DNA from: Streptomyces sp. NBC_00663
GTDB taxonomy: Bacteria; Actinomycetota; Actinomycetes; Streptomycetales; Streptomycetaceae
Reading direction: 5' to 3'
DNA length: 64,000 nt
NCBI RefSeq assembly: GCF_036226885.1
Contig: NZ_CP109027.1
Coordinates: forward strand, 3,720,001-3,784,000
This document shows positions 8,002 to 15,313 of this stretch, in pieces (the stretch's first letter is position 1; every line of letters begins with the position of its first letter). A program made the position numbers and the translations under genes. A model generated the notes under the pieces. That model ran no database searches. It was not told the origin of the DNA and was given only the letters and a program-made list of their open reading frames with translations.

Positions 8002-9195
8002 TCAGAGGATCACATGGGGCAGAAAGCGCGCGTATTCGTCGGTCACCAGTCCGGCCGACTCACGGATGCCGAGGCCCGCCGACTCGTCCTCGACGACCCA
8101 GGCGCCCAGGACGACACGATTGCCGTCGAAATCGGGCAGGGGCGCCAACTCCTGGTAGCAGCAGGGCTCTTCGCGCAGGACAGGGAGGGTACCGGTGGTG
8201 TCCGGTGCGTGGATGGTGACGCCGGCGCCCTCGCGGCCGAGCAGTGGTTTGGCGACGTAGCCCGCCGTCGTCGCCAGCTCCCTGGGTCCGTCGAGGTAGG
8301 CGGGGAGGAGGTTCGGGTGGCCGGGGTAGAGCTCCCAGAGAATGGCCAGAAGTGCCTTGTTGCTGAGGAGCATCTTCCAGGCGGGTTCGATCCACAGGGT
8401 GGTGCCGGTGCCGCCGCCGTTGTCGAGGGTGGCGAGGACGTGGTCGGCGAAGCGGTCGGTGGTCAGCCACTCCCACGGGTAGAGCTTGAAGCAGCTGCGG
8501 ATGAAGCGGAGTCGCTGGTCGACGAAGCGGCCGGAGAGCCGGTCCCAGCCGATCTCCTCCACGGAGATCCAGGCCGTGTCGAGGCCGGCCTGGTCGGCGG
8601 TCTCCTGGAGGTAGGCGACCGTCATGAGGTCCTCGCCGAGTTCGTCGGCGGAGGAGTACGCGAAGTAGAGCGGGCTGCCCGGCGGGAGCAGCGCGGCCTG
8701 CTTCTTCCAGGCGGCGACGAGGCGTTCGTGGAGGGAGTTCCACTGGTCGGCGCCGGGGAAGCGCTCCTCCATCCAGAACCACTGCGGGGAGGCGGCCTCG
8801 ACGAGGGAGGTGGGGGTGTCGGCGTTGTACTCCAGCAGCTTGGCCGGGCCGGTGCCGTCGTAGCGGAGGTCGAACCGGCCGTAGAGGGAGGGGAGTTCGG
8901 CGCGGCGGCGCCAGGCCTCGGCGACCGCGTCCGCGACGCGCGGGTCGGTGATGCCGAGGTCGGCGAAGCGGCCCGCGGTGACGATGTGGTCCGCCGCCGC
9001 CAGACACATGCGGTGGAGTTCCTCGACCACGTCCTCCAGGGCCTCGACCTCCTCGAGGGAGAAGGCGTAGTAGGCGCTCTCGTCCCAGTAGGGGCGCAGG
9101 GAGTCGTCGGGGTAGCGGGTGAGGGGGTAGATCAGGCCCTGTTCCTCGACGGTCTGCTGCCAGCCGGGGCGGGGTTCGATGGTGCGGCGTTCCAT
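8002..9195 (-). CDS. Glutathionylspermidine synthase-like ATP-grasp protein (YgiC type)
   Basis: Stand-alone synthetase domain of the glutathionylspermidine synthase family, without an amidase half. Visible family features are YGRFDLRYDGTGPAKLLEYNAD (about residues 104-125), which carries acidic Mg/ATP ligands, the EPAWKMLLSNKALLAILWELYP block, and YVAKPLLGREGAGV in the nucleotide-binding lobe. The length of 397 residues fits YgiC/YjfC. Streptomycetes lack glutathione, so a different ligation is expected. It is 26 bp downstream of a lipoprotein gene ending in RGGFG, an arrangement like E. coli ygiB-ygiC. Confidence 0.87.
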   Translation of the reverse strand: MERRTIEPRPGWQQTVEEQGLIYPLTRYPDDSLRPYWDESAYYAFSLEEVEALEDVVEELHRMCLAAADHIVTAGRFADLGITDPRVADAVAEAWRRRAELPSLYGRFDLRYDGTGPAKLLEYNADTPTSLVEAASPQWFWMEERFPGADQWNSLHERLVAAWKKQAALLPPGSPLYFAYSSADELGEDLMTVAYLQETADQAGLDTAWISVEEIGWDRLSGRFVDQRLRFIRSCFKLYPWEWLTTDRFADHVLATLDNGGGTGTTLWIEPAWKMLLSNKALLAILWELYPGHPNLLPAYLDGPRELATTAGYVAKPLLGREGAGVTIHAPDTTGTLPVLREEPCCYQELAPLPDFDGNRVVLGAWVVEDESAGLGIRESAGLVTDEYARFLPHVIL

Positions 9196-9221
9196 GGCGT
9201 CTCTCCGGGGCGGGTCCGTGC

Positions 9222-9584
9222 TCAGCCGCCGCCGCTGCCGCTGGAGCAGCCGAAGCCGCCGCGGTCCACGGCCTCGCTCTTGCTGAAGGTGCCGTAGTCG
9301 GCACGGCCGTTGCTGACGTCGGCGTCGTAGTACCAGGCGGCGTCGGAGCTCTTGCCGGTGCCGGTCTTCTTCTTGCCGCCCTTGCCGGAGGAGGACGAGG
9401 AGCCGGAGCTGCCGGAGTTGCAGTTCTTGTCGGCCACGACCTTGTAGCCCTCGTAGGTGTAGCTGTCGCGGTCGACGCAGCGGCGGTCGGGGTCGGAGCC
9501 GCAGGAGGTCAGTGCCGCCGCGACGACTCCCATGCCGCCGAGCACGACGGTGCTGGAGCGCAGCCGTCGCCGAGTTTCCGCCAT
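9222..9584 (-). CDS. Small lipoprotein, YgiB (DUF1190)-like partner of the ATP-grasp protein
   Basis: 120 residues. The signal peptide is lipoprotein-type with lipobox LTSC (Cys about residue 28). Next come a Cys-containing segment, a Ser/Gly/Lys-rich linker and a C-terminal SEAVDRGGFGCSSGSGGG. The RGGFG tail and the position directly upstream of the YgiC-like gene resemble YgiB. Tyr-rich WYYDADVSNGRADYG may be the conserved core. Role unknown; co-expression with the ATP-grasp enzyme suggests an envelope substrate. Confidence 0.78.
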   Translation of the reverse strand: MAETRRRLRSSTVVLGGMGVVAAALTSCGSDPDRRCVDRDSYTYEGYKVVADKNCNSGSSGSSSSSGKGGKKKTGTGKSSDAAWYYDADVSNGRADYGTFSKSEAVDRGGFGCSSGSGGG

Positions 9585-9698
9585 GTTCCCCGTCTCCCCG
9601 TGGTGCGTAGAAGCTGTTGTCCGGCGGTCAGCCTAGAGATCGGTGAGAGTGCTCGCGCAGGCACCCGTCCGTCTTCACGCCTCCCCTACAGTCGCTTT

Positions 9699-10586
9699 GT
9701 GCTCTTTGGGATGGTGTGTGCGCTGGGTGCGGCGGTCTGTTTCGGTACGGCGACGGTGTTGCAGGCGGTCGCCGCGCGGTCGGCTGCGACGGCCGAGGGG
9801 GCCGGCGGGGAGGCGGCGCTGCTGCTGCGGGCGGTGCGGCAGTGGCGGTACATGGCGGGGCTGGGGCTGGACGGGCTGGGGTTTGTGCTCCAGATCGCGG
9901 CGTTGCGGTCGGTTCCGATCTACGCGGTCGGGGCGGCGTTGGCGTCGAGTCTCGCGGTGACGGCGGTGGTCGCGGCGCGGTTGCTGCGGGTGCGGTTGAG
10001 CGGGGCGGAGTGGGGGGCGGTGGGGGTGGTGTGTGCCGGGCTCGCGATGTTGGGGGTCGCGTCCGGGACGGAGGGGGATCTGAGCGGGCCGGCGGCGCTG
10101 AAGTGGGTGATGCTCGGGGTGGCCGTGGGGGTGCTGCTGCTCGGGCTCTCTGCGGGACGGTTGTCGGGGCGCTCGCGGGCGCTGGTGCTCGGGCTCGGGG
10201 CGGGGGTCGGGTTCGGGGTGGTCGAGGTGGCGGTGCGGTTGATCGACTCCCTCGCCCTGCCGTCGCTGCTCACGCATCCGGCGACGTATGCGCTGCTCCT
10301 CGGTGGAGGTGCCGCGTTCCTGTGTCTGACGTCGGCACTGCAACGGGGGTCGGTGACGACGGCGACCGCGGCGATGGTGATCGGCGAGACGGTGGGGCCG
10401 GCGCTGGTGGGGGTGGTGTGGCTCGGGGACCGTACGCGGGAGGGGTTGGGGTGGCTGGCGGTGCTGGGGTTTGCGGTGGCAGTGGCGGGGGCCCTGGGCC
10501 TGGCCCGCTTCGGTGAGGCACCTGTCTCCGGGGGTGGGACCGGGGAGGGTGCGGAGCCCGCGAGGAGTGCGGAGGCGTCCGGGTGA
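9699..10586 (+). CDS. DMT/EamA-type membrane transporter
   Basis: About 295 residues with nine to ten predicted hydrophobic helices arranged as an internal duplication. The N-terminal part is FGMVCALGAAVCFGTATVLQA and the later repeat begins ALKWVMLGVAVGVLLLGL. This is typical of EamA/DMT exporters and of actinobacterial DMT-like membrane proteins. I start at GTG 9699 (protein VLFGMVCALG), because upstream residues are not membrane-like. CTACAGT at 9686-9692 could be a -10 element placing the transcript start at the GTG, i.e. leaderless. The substrate is unknown. Confidence 0.8.
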   Translation: MLFGMVCALGAAVCFGTATVLQAVAARSAATAEGAGGEAALLLRAVRQWRYMAGLGLDGLGFVLQIAALRSVPIYAVGAALASSLAVTAVVAARLLRVRLSGAEWGAVGVVCAGLAMLGVASGTEGDLSGPAALKWVMLGVAVGVLLLGLSAGRLSGRSRALVLGLGAGVGFGVVEVAVRLIDSLALPSLLTHPATYALLLGGGAAFLCLTSALQRGSVTTATAAMVIGETVGPALVGVVWLGDRTREGLGWLAVLGFAVAVAGALGLARFGEAPVSGGGTGEGAEPARSAEASG

Positions 10587-10638
10587 CCACTCCGGGTACG
10601 GCTTCTCGGGCATGGCGTCCTCAACCCGCGAACACCCC

Positions 10639-12030
10639 CTATGGCATTGCCCTGCACAGTGCCTCCAGGGCCCCCGTCCATCCGCTGTCCGGTGGGGTGC
10701 CGTAGCCGACGACCAGGGCGTCCAGGCCGTCGGGGGCTGCTTCGGGGTGGCGGAAGTAGGAGAGGCCGTGGAGGGCGACGCCCTGCCAGGAGGCGGACTG
10801 GACGACGGAGTGTTCGGTGCCGGGCGGGAGGCGCAGGACGGCGTGGAGGCCGGCGGCGATGCCGGTGATGTGGACGTCGGGGGCCTGGGCGGCGAGGGCG
10901 GTGAGCAGGGCGTCCCGGCGGCGGCGGTAGCGCAGGCGGGCGGCGCGGACATGGCGGTCGTAGGCGCCGGAGGTGATGAATTCCGCCAGGGTCAGCTGGT
11001 CGAGGGCGCTGGAGGTGTCCACCTTGCCCTTGGCCGCCGCCGTCTCCGCCGCCAGGGACGGGGGCAGTGCCATCCAGGCGAGGCGGAGGCCGGGCGCCAG
11101 GGACTTGCTGGCCGTGCCGAGATAGACGACATGGTCGGGGTCCAGGCCCTGGAGGGCGCCGACGGGCTGGCGGTCGTAGCGGAACTCCCCGTCGTAGTCG
11201 TCCTCCAGGATCAGGCCGCCGGTGCGGCGGGCCCACTCGACCACCGCGGTGCGGCGGGCCCGGTGGAGGGGGACGCCCATCGGGAACTGGTGGGCGGGGG
11301 TGAGCAGGACCGCGCCCGCGTCGCCGAGGTCGGCCGGGTTCGTGCCGCGGTCGTCGAAGGGGGTCGGCGGGGTGCGCAGGCCGGCTCCGACCAGCTGGTT
11401 CCAGTGCGCGTCGAGGCCGTACGACTCGACCGCGGCCGTGCGGACGCCGCGGGCCCGCAGGACCGTGCCCAGCAGGCGCAGGCCGTGCGCGATGCCCGAG
11501 CACACCAGGACGCGGTCGGGGTCGGTGCGGACGCCGCGGGCGCGGGCGAGGTAGTCGGCGAGGGCGGTGCGCAGTTCGACGCGGCCGCGCGGGTCGCCGT
11601 AGCCGAAGGCGTGGTTAGGGGCCGCGAGGAGGGCGCGGCGGGCCGCCTTGAGCCACTCAGCGCGGGGGAAGGCGGCCAGATCGGGGGCGCCGGGGCGGAA
11701 GTCGTGGGCGGGGCGGTGGGGCGCCCGGGGGCCGGGGCCGCCCGCGGCGGAGGAGGGGGCCGTGACCGTGCGCTCCGCCACCCTCGTGCCCGAGCCCTGC
11801 CGGGCGGTGAGCCAGCCCTCGGCGACCAGGTCGGCGTAGGCGTCGGCGACCGTGTTGCGGGCGATGCCGAGGTCGGCGGCGAGGGTGCGGGACGAGGGCA
11901 GCCGGGTGCCCGGGGCCAGGCGGCCGGTACGGACCGCCTCGCGCAGGGCGTCGGTCAGGCCGCGGCGCAGGTGTGGACCGGCGGGTTCAAGGTGGAGGTC
12001 GACGCCCAAAGTGGCCCATGATTTCGCCAT
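10639..12030 (-). CDS. MocR/PdxR-type GntR regulator with aminotransferase domain
   Basis: The N-terminal winged helix (residues about 15-85, ending LVAEGWLTARQGSGTRVAE) is fused to a fold-type I aminotransferase domain. The PLP lysine is in VVYLGTASKSLAPGLRLAW, and LILEDDYDGEFRYDR carries the Asp that holds the PLP ring nitrogen. MocR proteins sense PLP or amino compounds rather than catalyse transamination. It is 47 bp divergent from the CxxC/PEP-mutase operon, so it probably controls that operon and itself. TATGGT lies eight bases before the ATG, suggesting a leaderless mRNA. Confidence 0.92.
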   Translation of the reverse strand: MAKSWATLGVDLHLEPAGPHLRRGLTDALREAVRTGRLAPGTRLPSSRTLAADLGIARNTVADAYADLVAEGWLTARQGSGTRVAERTVTAPSSAAGGPGPRAPHRPAHDFRPGAPDLAAFPRAEWLKAARRALLAAPNHAFGYGDPRGRVELRTALADYLARARGVRTDPDRVLVCSGIAHGLRLLGTVLRARGVRTAAVESYGLDAHWNQLVGAGLRTPPTPFDDRGTNPADLGDAGAVLLTPAHQFPMGVPLHRARRTAVVEWARRTGGLILEDDYDGEFRYDRQPVGALQGLDPDHVVYLGTASKSLAPGLRLAWMALPPSLAAETAAAKGKVDTSSALDQLTLAEFITSGAYDRHVRAARLRYRRRRDALLTALAAQAPDVHITGIAAGLHAVLRLPPGTEHSVVQSASWQGVALHGLSYFRHPEAAPDGLDALVVGYGTPPDSGWTGALEALCRAMP

Positions 12031-12077
12031 GGGAATGGACCATACCGGTGGGCTGCCTCGAATCTAGGGTCGAGGAC
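12031..12077. promoter_or_regulatory. Compact divergent promoter region of the mocR-like gene and the CMD operon
   Basis: Only 47 bp separate the two start codons. On the minus strand TATGGT (12043-12038) sits eight bases before the ATG at 12030. On the plus strand TAGGGT (12065-12070) precedes ATG 12078. ATGGACCAT (4-1-4 palindrome, 12035-12043) overlaps the minus -10 and is a candidate MocR half-site cluster. Both promoters would compete for the same DNA, so a regulator bound here would affect both genes. Confidence 0.5.
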
Positions 12078-12605
12078 ATGACGACGCACACCGACGACAG
12101 GACCCACACCGATCACGGAACCGACATCGTGGGCTACGCCCCCGCGCACACCCCGCGGCTGGCCTGGGCCGAGCAGGCTCCCGAGGTCTTCAAGGCGATG
12201 GTCCGGCTCGACGCGGCCGCTCGGAAGGGCCTCGACCCGAAGCTGCTGGAGCTGGTGAAGGTCCGTGCCTCGCAGATCAACCGCTGCGCGCTCTGTGTCG
12301 ACATGCACAGCAAGGACGCCCTCGCGGCGGGTGAGAGCGTCGAGCGGATCGTGCAGCTGAGCGCGTGGGAGGAGTCGGAGCACTTCTACACGGAGCGGGA
12401 GCTGGCGGCGCTGGCGCTGACGGAGGCGGTGACCGTGCTCACCGACGGGTTCGTGCCGGACGCGGTGTACGAGCGGGCGGCGGCGCACTTCGAGGAGGCC
12501 GAGCTGGCGCAGTTGATCGCCGCGATCACGGTGATCAACGCGTGGAACCGGTTCGGGGTGACCTGCCGGCTGGTTCCCGGGCACTACCAGCCGGGGCACA
12601 AGTGA
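12078..12605 (+). CDS. Carboxymuconolactone decarboxylase-like / AhpD-like protein, copy 1
   Basis: CMD-fold protein with the redox motif RCALCVDMHSKDA (CxxC followed by DMH). This is the AhpD/YciW-type signature for peroxidase-like alkylhydroperoxide chemistry, not lactone decarboxylation. The 175 residues include a His/Asp-rich N-terminal extension. ATG 12078 has GAGG four bases upstream. The next gene is a paralogue sharing LTEAVTVLTDGFVPD and the INxWNR block, so the pair arose by tandem duplication. Confidence 0.88.
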   Translation: MTTHTDDRTHTDHGTDIVGYAPAHTPRLAWAEQAPEVFKAMVRLDAAARKGLDPKLLELVKVRASQINRCALCVDMHSKDALAAGESVERIVQLSAWEESEHFYTERELAALALTEAVTVLTDGFVPDAVYERAAAHFEEAELAQLIAAITVINAWNRFGVTCRLVPGHYQPGHK

Positions 12606-13048
12606 CGGCGCGTACGCGGCTGTTGGACAAGCCGGTCGCGCAGGCCATGTCCACGCTGAGCGCCGCGGCGAAGCGAGGGCTCGGGGATCCCGCGCTCGCG
12701 GAGCTCGTGGTGATCCGGGCCTCGCAGCTCAACCACTGCGCGTTCTGTCTCGACATGCATCTGTCGATCGCCCGTGAACACGGGGTGCCGGAGAAGCAGT
12801 TGGATCTGCTGGCCGCCTGGGAGGAGGCCGACGGCGTCTACGACGAGCGGGAGCGGGCCGCGCTCGCGCTGACGGAGGCGATGACCGTCCTGACGGACGG
12901 TTTCGTGCCGGACGAGGTGTACGCGACGGCGGCCAAGCACTTCGACGAGACACGGCTCGCCCATCTGGTCGGTCTGATCGTCGCCATCAACAACTGGAAC
13001 CGGGTGATGGTGAGCCGCCGTATCCCGCCGGGGGGTTACACAGTATGA
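12602..13048 (+). CDS. Carboxymuconolactone decarboxylase-like / AhpD-like protein, copy 2
   Basis: 148 residues with motif HCAFCLDMHLSIA, again CxxC plus DMH. It starts at GTG 12602, which overlaps the TGA of copy 1 (GTGA), so translation is coupled. It lacks the N-terminal extension of copy 1. The two proteins may form a mixed oligomer, since AhpD-fold proteins are usually trimers or hexamers; that is inference. Confidence 0.86.
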   Translation: MTARTRLLDKPVAQAMSTLSAAAKRGLGDPALAELVVIRASQLNHCAFCLDMHLSIAREHGVPEKQLDLLAAWEEADGVYDERERAALALTEAMTVLTDGFVPDEVYATAAKHFDETRLAHLVGLIVAINNWNRVMVSRRIPPGGYTV

Positions 13049-13785
13049 GCGTCGGAGGGTCACCCGCCATGAGCAAGGTCGAGATCTTCCAGCGGCTCCA
13101 TCGGCGCCGGGCCGTGGACGACCCGCTCGTCCTGCCGGGGCCCTGGGACGCGGCCAGCGCCCGGGTGTTCGTCGAGGCCGGTTACCCGGCGCTCGCGACG
13201 CCCAGCGCGGGGGTCGCCGCCTCGTTGGGCTACGAGGACGGGGAGACGCCGGCCGACGAGATGTTCGCGGCGGTGGCGCGGATCACCCGGTCCGTGGACG
13301 TGCCCGTGTCCGCGGACGTCGAGGGCGGGTACGGGCTGGCTCCCAAGGAGCTGGTGGAGCGGCTGCTGGAGGCGGGTGCCGTGGGCTGCAACCTTGAGGA
13401 CTCCAACGGGGGTGTCCTCAAGGACCCGCACCAGCACGCCGAATGGCTCGCCGAGGTGCGGTACGCGGCCGGGGACGAGCTCTTCGTCAACGCGCGCATC
13501 GACACCTTCCTGCGCGGGGTCGACGATCCCGAACAGGCCATCGAGCGGGCCGCGTTGTACACCGCCGCGGGCGCCGACTGCGTGTATCCGATCGGCGCCC
13601 CGGCGGACGTACTGCCCCTGCTGCGGTCCGGGATCCACGGGCCGGTGAACGTGTTCGCGAAGGTCGGCGCGGGCCCCTCGCCCGCCGAGCTGGGCGAACT
13701 CGGGGCCACCCGCATCACGTTCGGGCCGGGCCTTCAGCGACGGGTGGGCGCGATCCTCCACGACTTGATGGAGGAGATGCGCTGA
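13045..13785 (+). CDS. Isocitrate lyase / PEP mutase family enzyme
   Basis: TIM-barrel protein of 246 residues. PGPWDAASARVFVEAGYPALATPS, VSADVEGGYG (metal-binding acidic loop) and CNLEDSNGG are characteristic of the PEP mutase / oxaloacetate hydrolase / 2-methylisocitrate lyase superfamily. The KKCGH loop of true isocitrate lyases is absent, so it is a short PEPM-type member of unknown substrate. ATG 13045 overlaps the previous TGA (ATGA). A second ATG at 13069 with GGAGGG nine bases upstream is an alternative start. Confidence 0.88.
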   Translation: MSVGGSPAMSKVEIFQRLHRRRAVDDPLVLPGPWDAASARVFVEAGYPALATPSAGVAASLGYEDGETPADEMFAAVARITRSVDVPVSADVEGGYGLAPKELVERLLEAGAVGCNLEDSNGGVLKDPHQHAEWLAEVRYAAGDELFVNARIDTFLRGVDDPEQAIERAALYTAAGADCVYPIGAPADVLPLLRSGIHGPVNVFAKVGAGPSPAELGELGATRITFGPGLQRRVGAILHDLMEEMR

Positions 13786-13806
13786 CGGCCCGCCGCCTCG
13801 TCACTG

Positions 13807-14181
13807 TCAGAAGCGGACCTCCGGCGTGCGGTAGACCTTGCCGTTGCTCATCTGCCAGCCGGAGGCTCCGGTGCGGGTGCCCTTGGGGCACTGGTACCAC
13901 GCCGAGGTGTAGGTGTCGTAGCCGTCGATCCTGCCGTCCTTGAACACCTTCGGGCTCTGGCCGTCGGGGCCGAAGCACGTCACGCCGAACTTGCCGGTGG
14001 CGGACCTGGACGTGGTGTTGGAGAACTTGACCTTGACCTTGGTCCCCGACTGGGTAATGCACCGCTTGGTCAGCTTGCCGCTGCAATGCCACGTGGTGGC
14101 GGCGTCCGCGGACGGGGCGGCCAGCCCGAGGAGCGAGAAGGTGGTGAGGGCGGCCAGGGAGAGAGAGGCGATCTTCTTCAT
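13807..14181 (-). CDS. Small secreted protein of unknown function
   Basis: 124 residues. A clear Sec signal peptide (MKKIASLSLAALTTFSLLGL, cleavage after ADAA) is followed by a domain of about 95 residues. Three cysteines (HCSGKL, RCITQ, TCFGP) and a fourth in YQCPKG could make two disulfides. No catalytic motif is seen. It converges on the PEP-mutase gene with 21 bp between stops. Confidence 0.78.
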   Translation of the reverse strand: MKKIASLSLAALTTFSLLGLAAPSADAATTWHCSGKLTKRCITQSGTKVKVKFSNTTSRSATGKFGVTCFGPDGQSPKVFKDGRIDGYDTYTSAWYQCPKGTRTGASGWQMSNGKVYRTPEVRF

Positions 14182-14321
14182 GCGCCTCAGCTCACCAGAG
14201 GATGCGGGGACCGACGAAATCGGTTTCGCCCGGATGGCGCCGATTCGCGACACCCTCTCGACGGATCTCCCCGAAGGGAACACACGGAGATAACCGTCGC
14301 TTGACCGACCTAACAGACCTC

Positions 14322-14349
14322 CAACAAGAAAACAGCTCCCCAACGGGGA
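14322..14349 (-). terminator. Terminator of the betaine operon
   Basis: On the minus strand, TCCCC-GTT-GGGGA lies just after the binding-protein stop at 14353. It is followed by a T-rich run (GTTTTCTTGTT). This is one of the few classic hairpin-plus-U-tract terminators in the window. Confidence 0.65.
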
Positions 14350-14352
14350 CGT

Positions 14353-15312
14353 TCAGGAGAGCCACGCCCGCCAGGTGGACTCATGCCCTTCCACCCACTT
14401 CTTCGCCGCCTCCTCCGGCGTCAGTTTCTGGTCGGCGATCATCAGGGAGACCTCGTTCTGGTCCTCGGTCGTCCACTTGAACTTCTTCAGGAAGGCCGCG
14501 GCCGAGCCGCCCGAGCGGGCGAAGTCGGAGTTGAGGTACTTCTCCAGCGGGGTGTGCGGATAGGCGCAGGCGACCTTCGCGGGGTCGGCGTCGCACCCCT
14601 CCTTGTAGGCGGGGAGCTTCACCTCGGTCATGGGCACCTTCTTGAAGAGCCACTGCGGTGCGTACCAGTAGGTGAGGAAGGGCTTCTTCTCCTTGGCGAA
14701 CTGCTTGATCTGGGTGATCTGGGCGGCCTCGGAGCCGGCGAAGACGACCTGGTAGTCCAGGTCGAGGTTGTTCACCAGTGCCTTGTCGTTGGTGACGTAC
14801 GAGGGTGAGCCGTCCATCAGCTGGCCCTTGCCCCCGCTCTCGGCGGTACGCATGCGATCGGCGTACTTGTTGAGGTTCTTCCAACTGGTGGCGTCCGGGT
14901 GCTGCTTGGCGAAGTACGTGGGGATGTACCAGCCGATGTGGCCGGTCACGCCGAGTTCGCCGCCGCGCGTGATGGTCTTCTTGTCGTCGACGTAGCGCTG
15001 TTCCTGCTCGGGGTGGCCCCAGTCCTCCAGGATCGCGTCGACCCGGCCCTGGCTGAGCGCGTCCCAGGCGGGGACCTCGTCGACCTGGACGGTGTCGACG
15101 CGGTAGCCGAGCTCGTGCTCCAGGAGGTACTGGGCGACGGCCACGTTGGCCTGGGCGCCGACCCAGGACTGGACGGAGAGGGTCACCGTCTTCGCGCCCT
15201 GGGCGTTCGCGAAGGGCGAGGACTGCTGGGTCATGTCGGCGGCGCCGCAGCCGGTGAGCGGCAGCAGCGAGGCGACCGCGGCGGTCGCACAAATACGCGC
15301 ACGGATACGCAT
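14353..15312 (-). CDS. Glycine betaine ABC transporter substrate-binding lipoprotein
   Basis: OpuAC/ProX-type binding protein of 319 residues. Lipobox LTGC puts the lipidated Cys at about residue 22. The domain starts at TVTLSVQSWVGAQANVAV. Trp-rich segments (DWGHPEQEQRYV, GHIGWYIPTYFA, YWYAPQWLFKKV) fit the aromatic cage that binds quaternary ammonium groups. It is the last gene of the bet operon; its ATG follows the permease stop by one base. Choline or a related betaine is possible as ligand. Confidence 0.92.
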   Translation of the reverse strand: MRIRARICATAAVASLLPLTGCGAADMTQQSSPFANAQGAKTVTLSVQSWVGAQANVAVAQYLLEHELGYRVDTVQVDEVPAWDALSQGRVDAILEDWGHPEQEQRYVDDKKTITRGGELGVTGHIGWYIPTYFAKQHPDATSWKNLNKYADRMRTAESGGKGQLMDGSPSYVTNDKALVNNLDLDYQVVFAGSEAAQITQIKQFAKEKKPFLTYWYAPQWLFKKVPMTEVKLPAYKEGCDADPAKVACAYPHTPLEKYLNSDFARSGGSAAAFLKKFKWTTEDQNEVSLMIADQKLTPEEAAKKWVEGHESTWRAWLS

Positions 15313-15313
15313 G

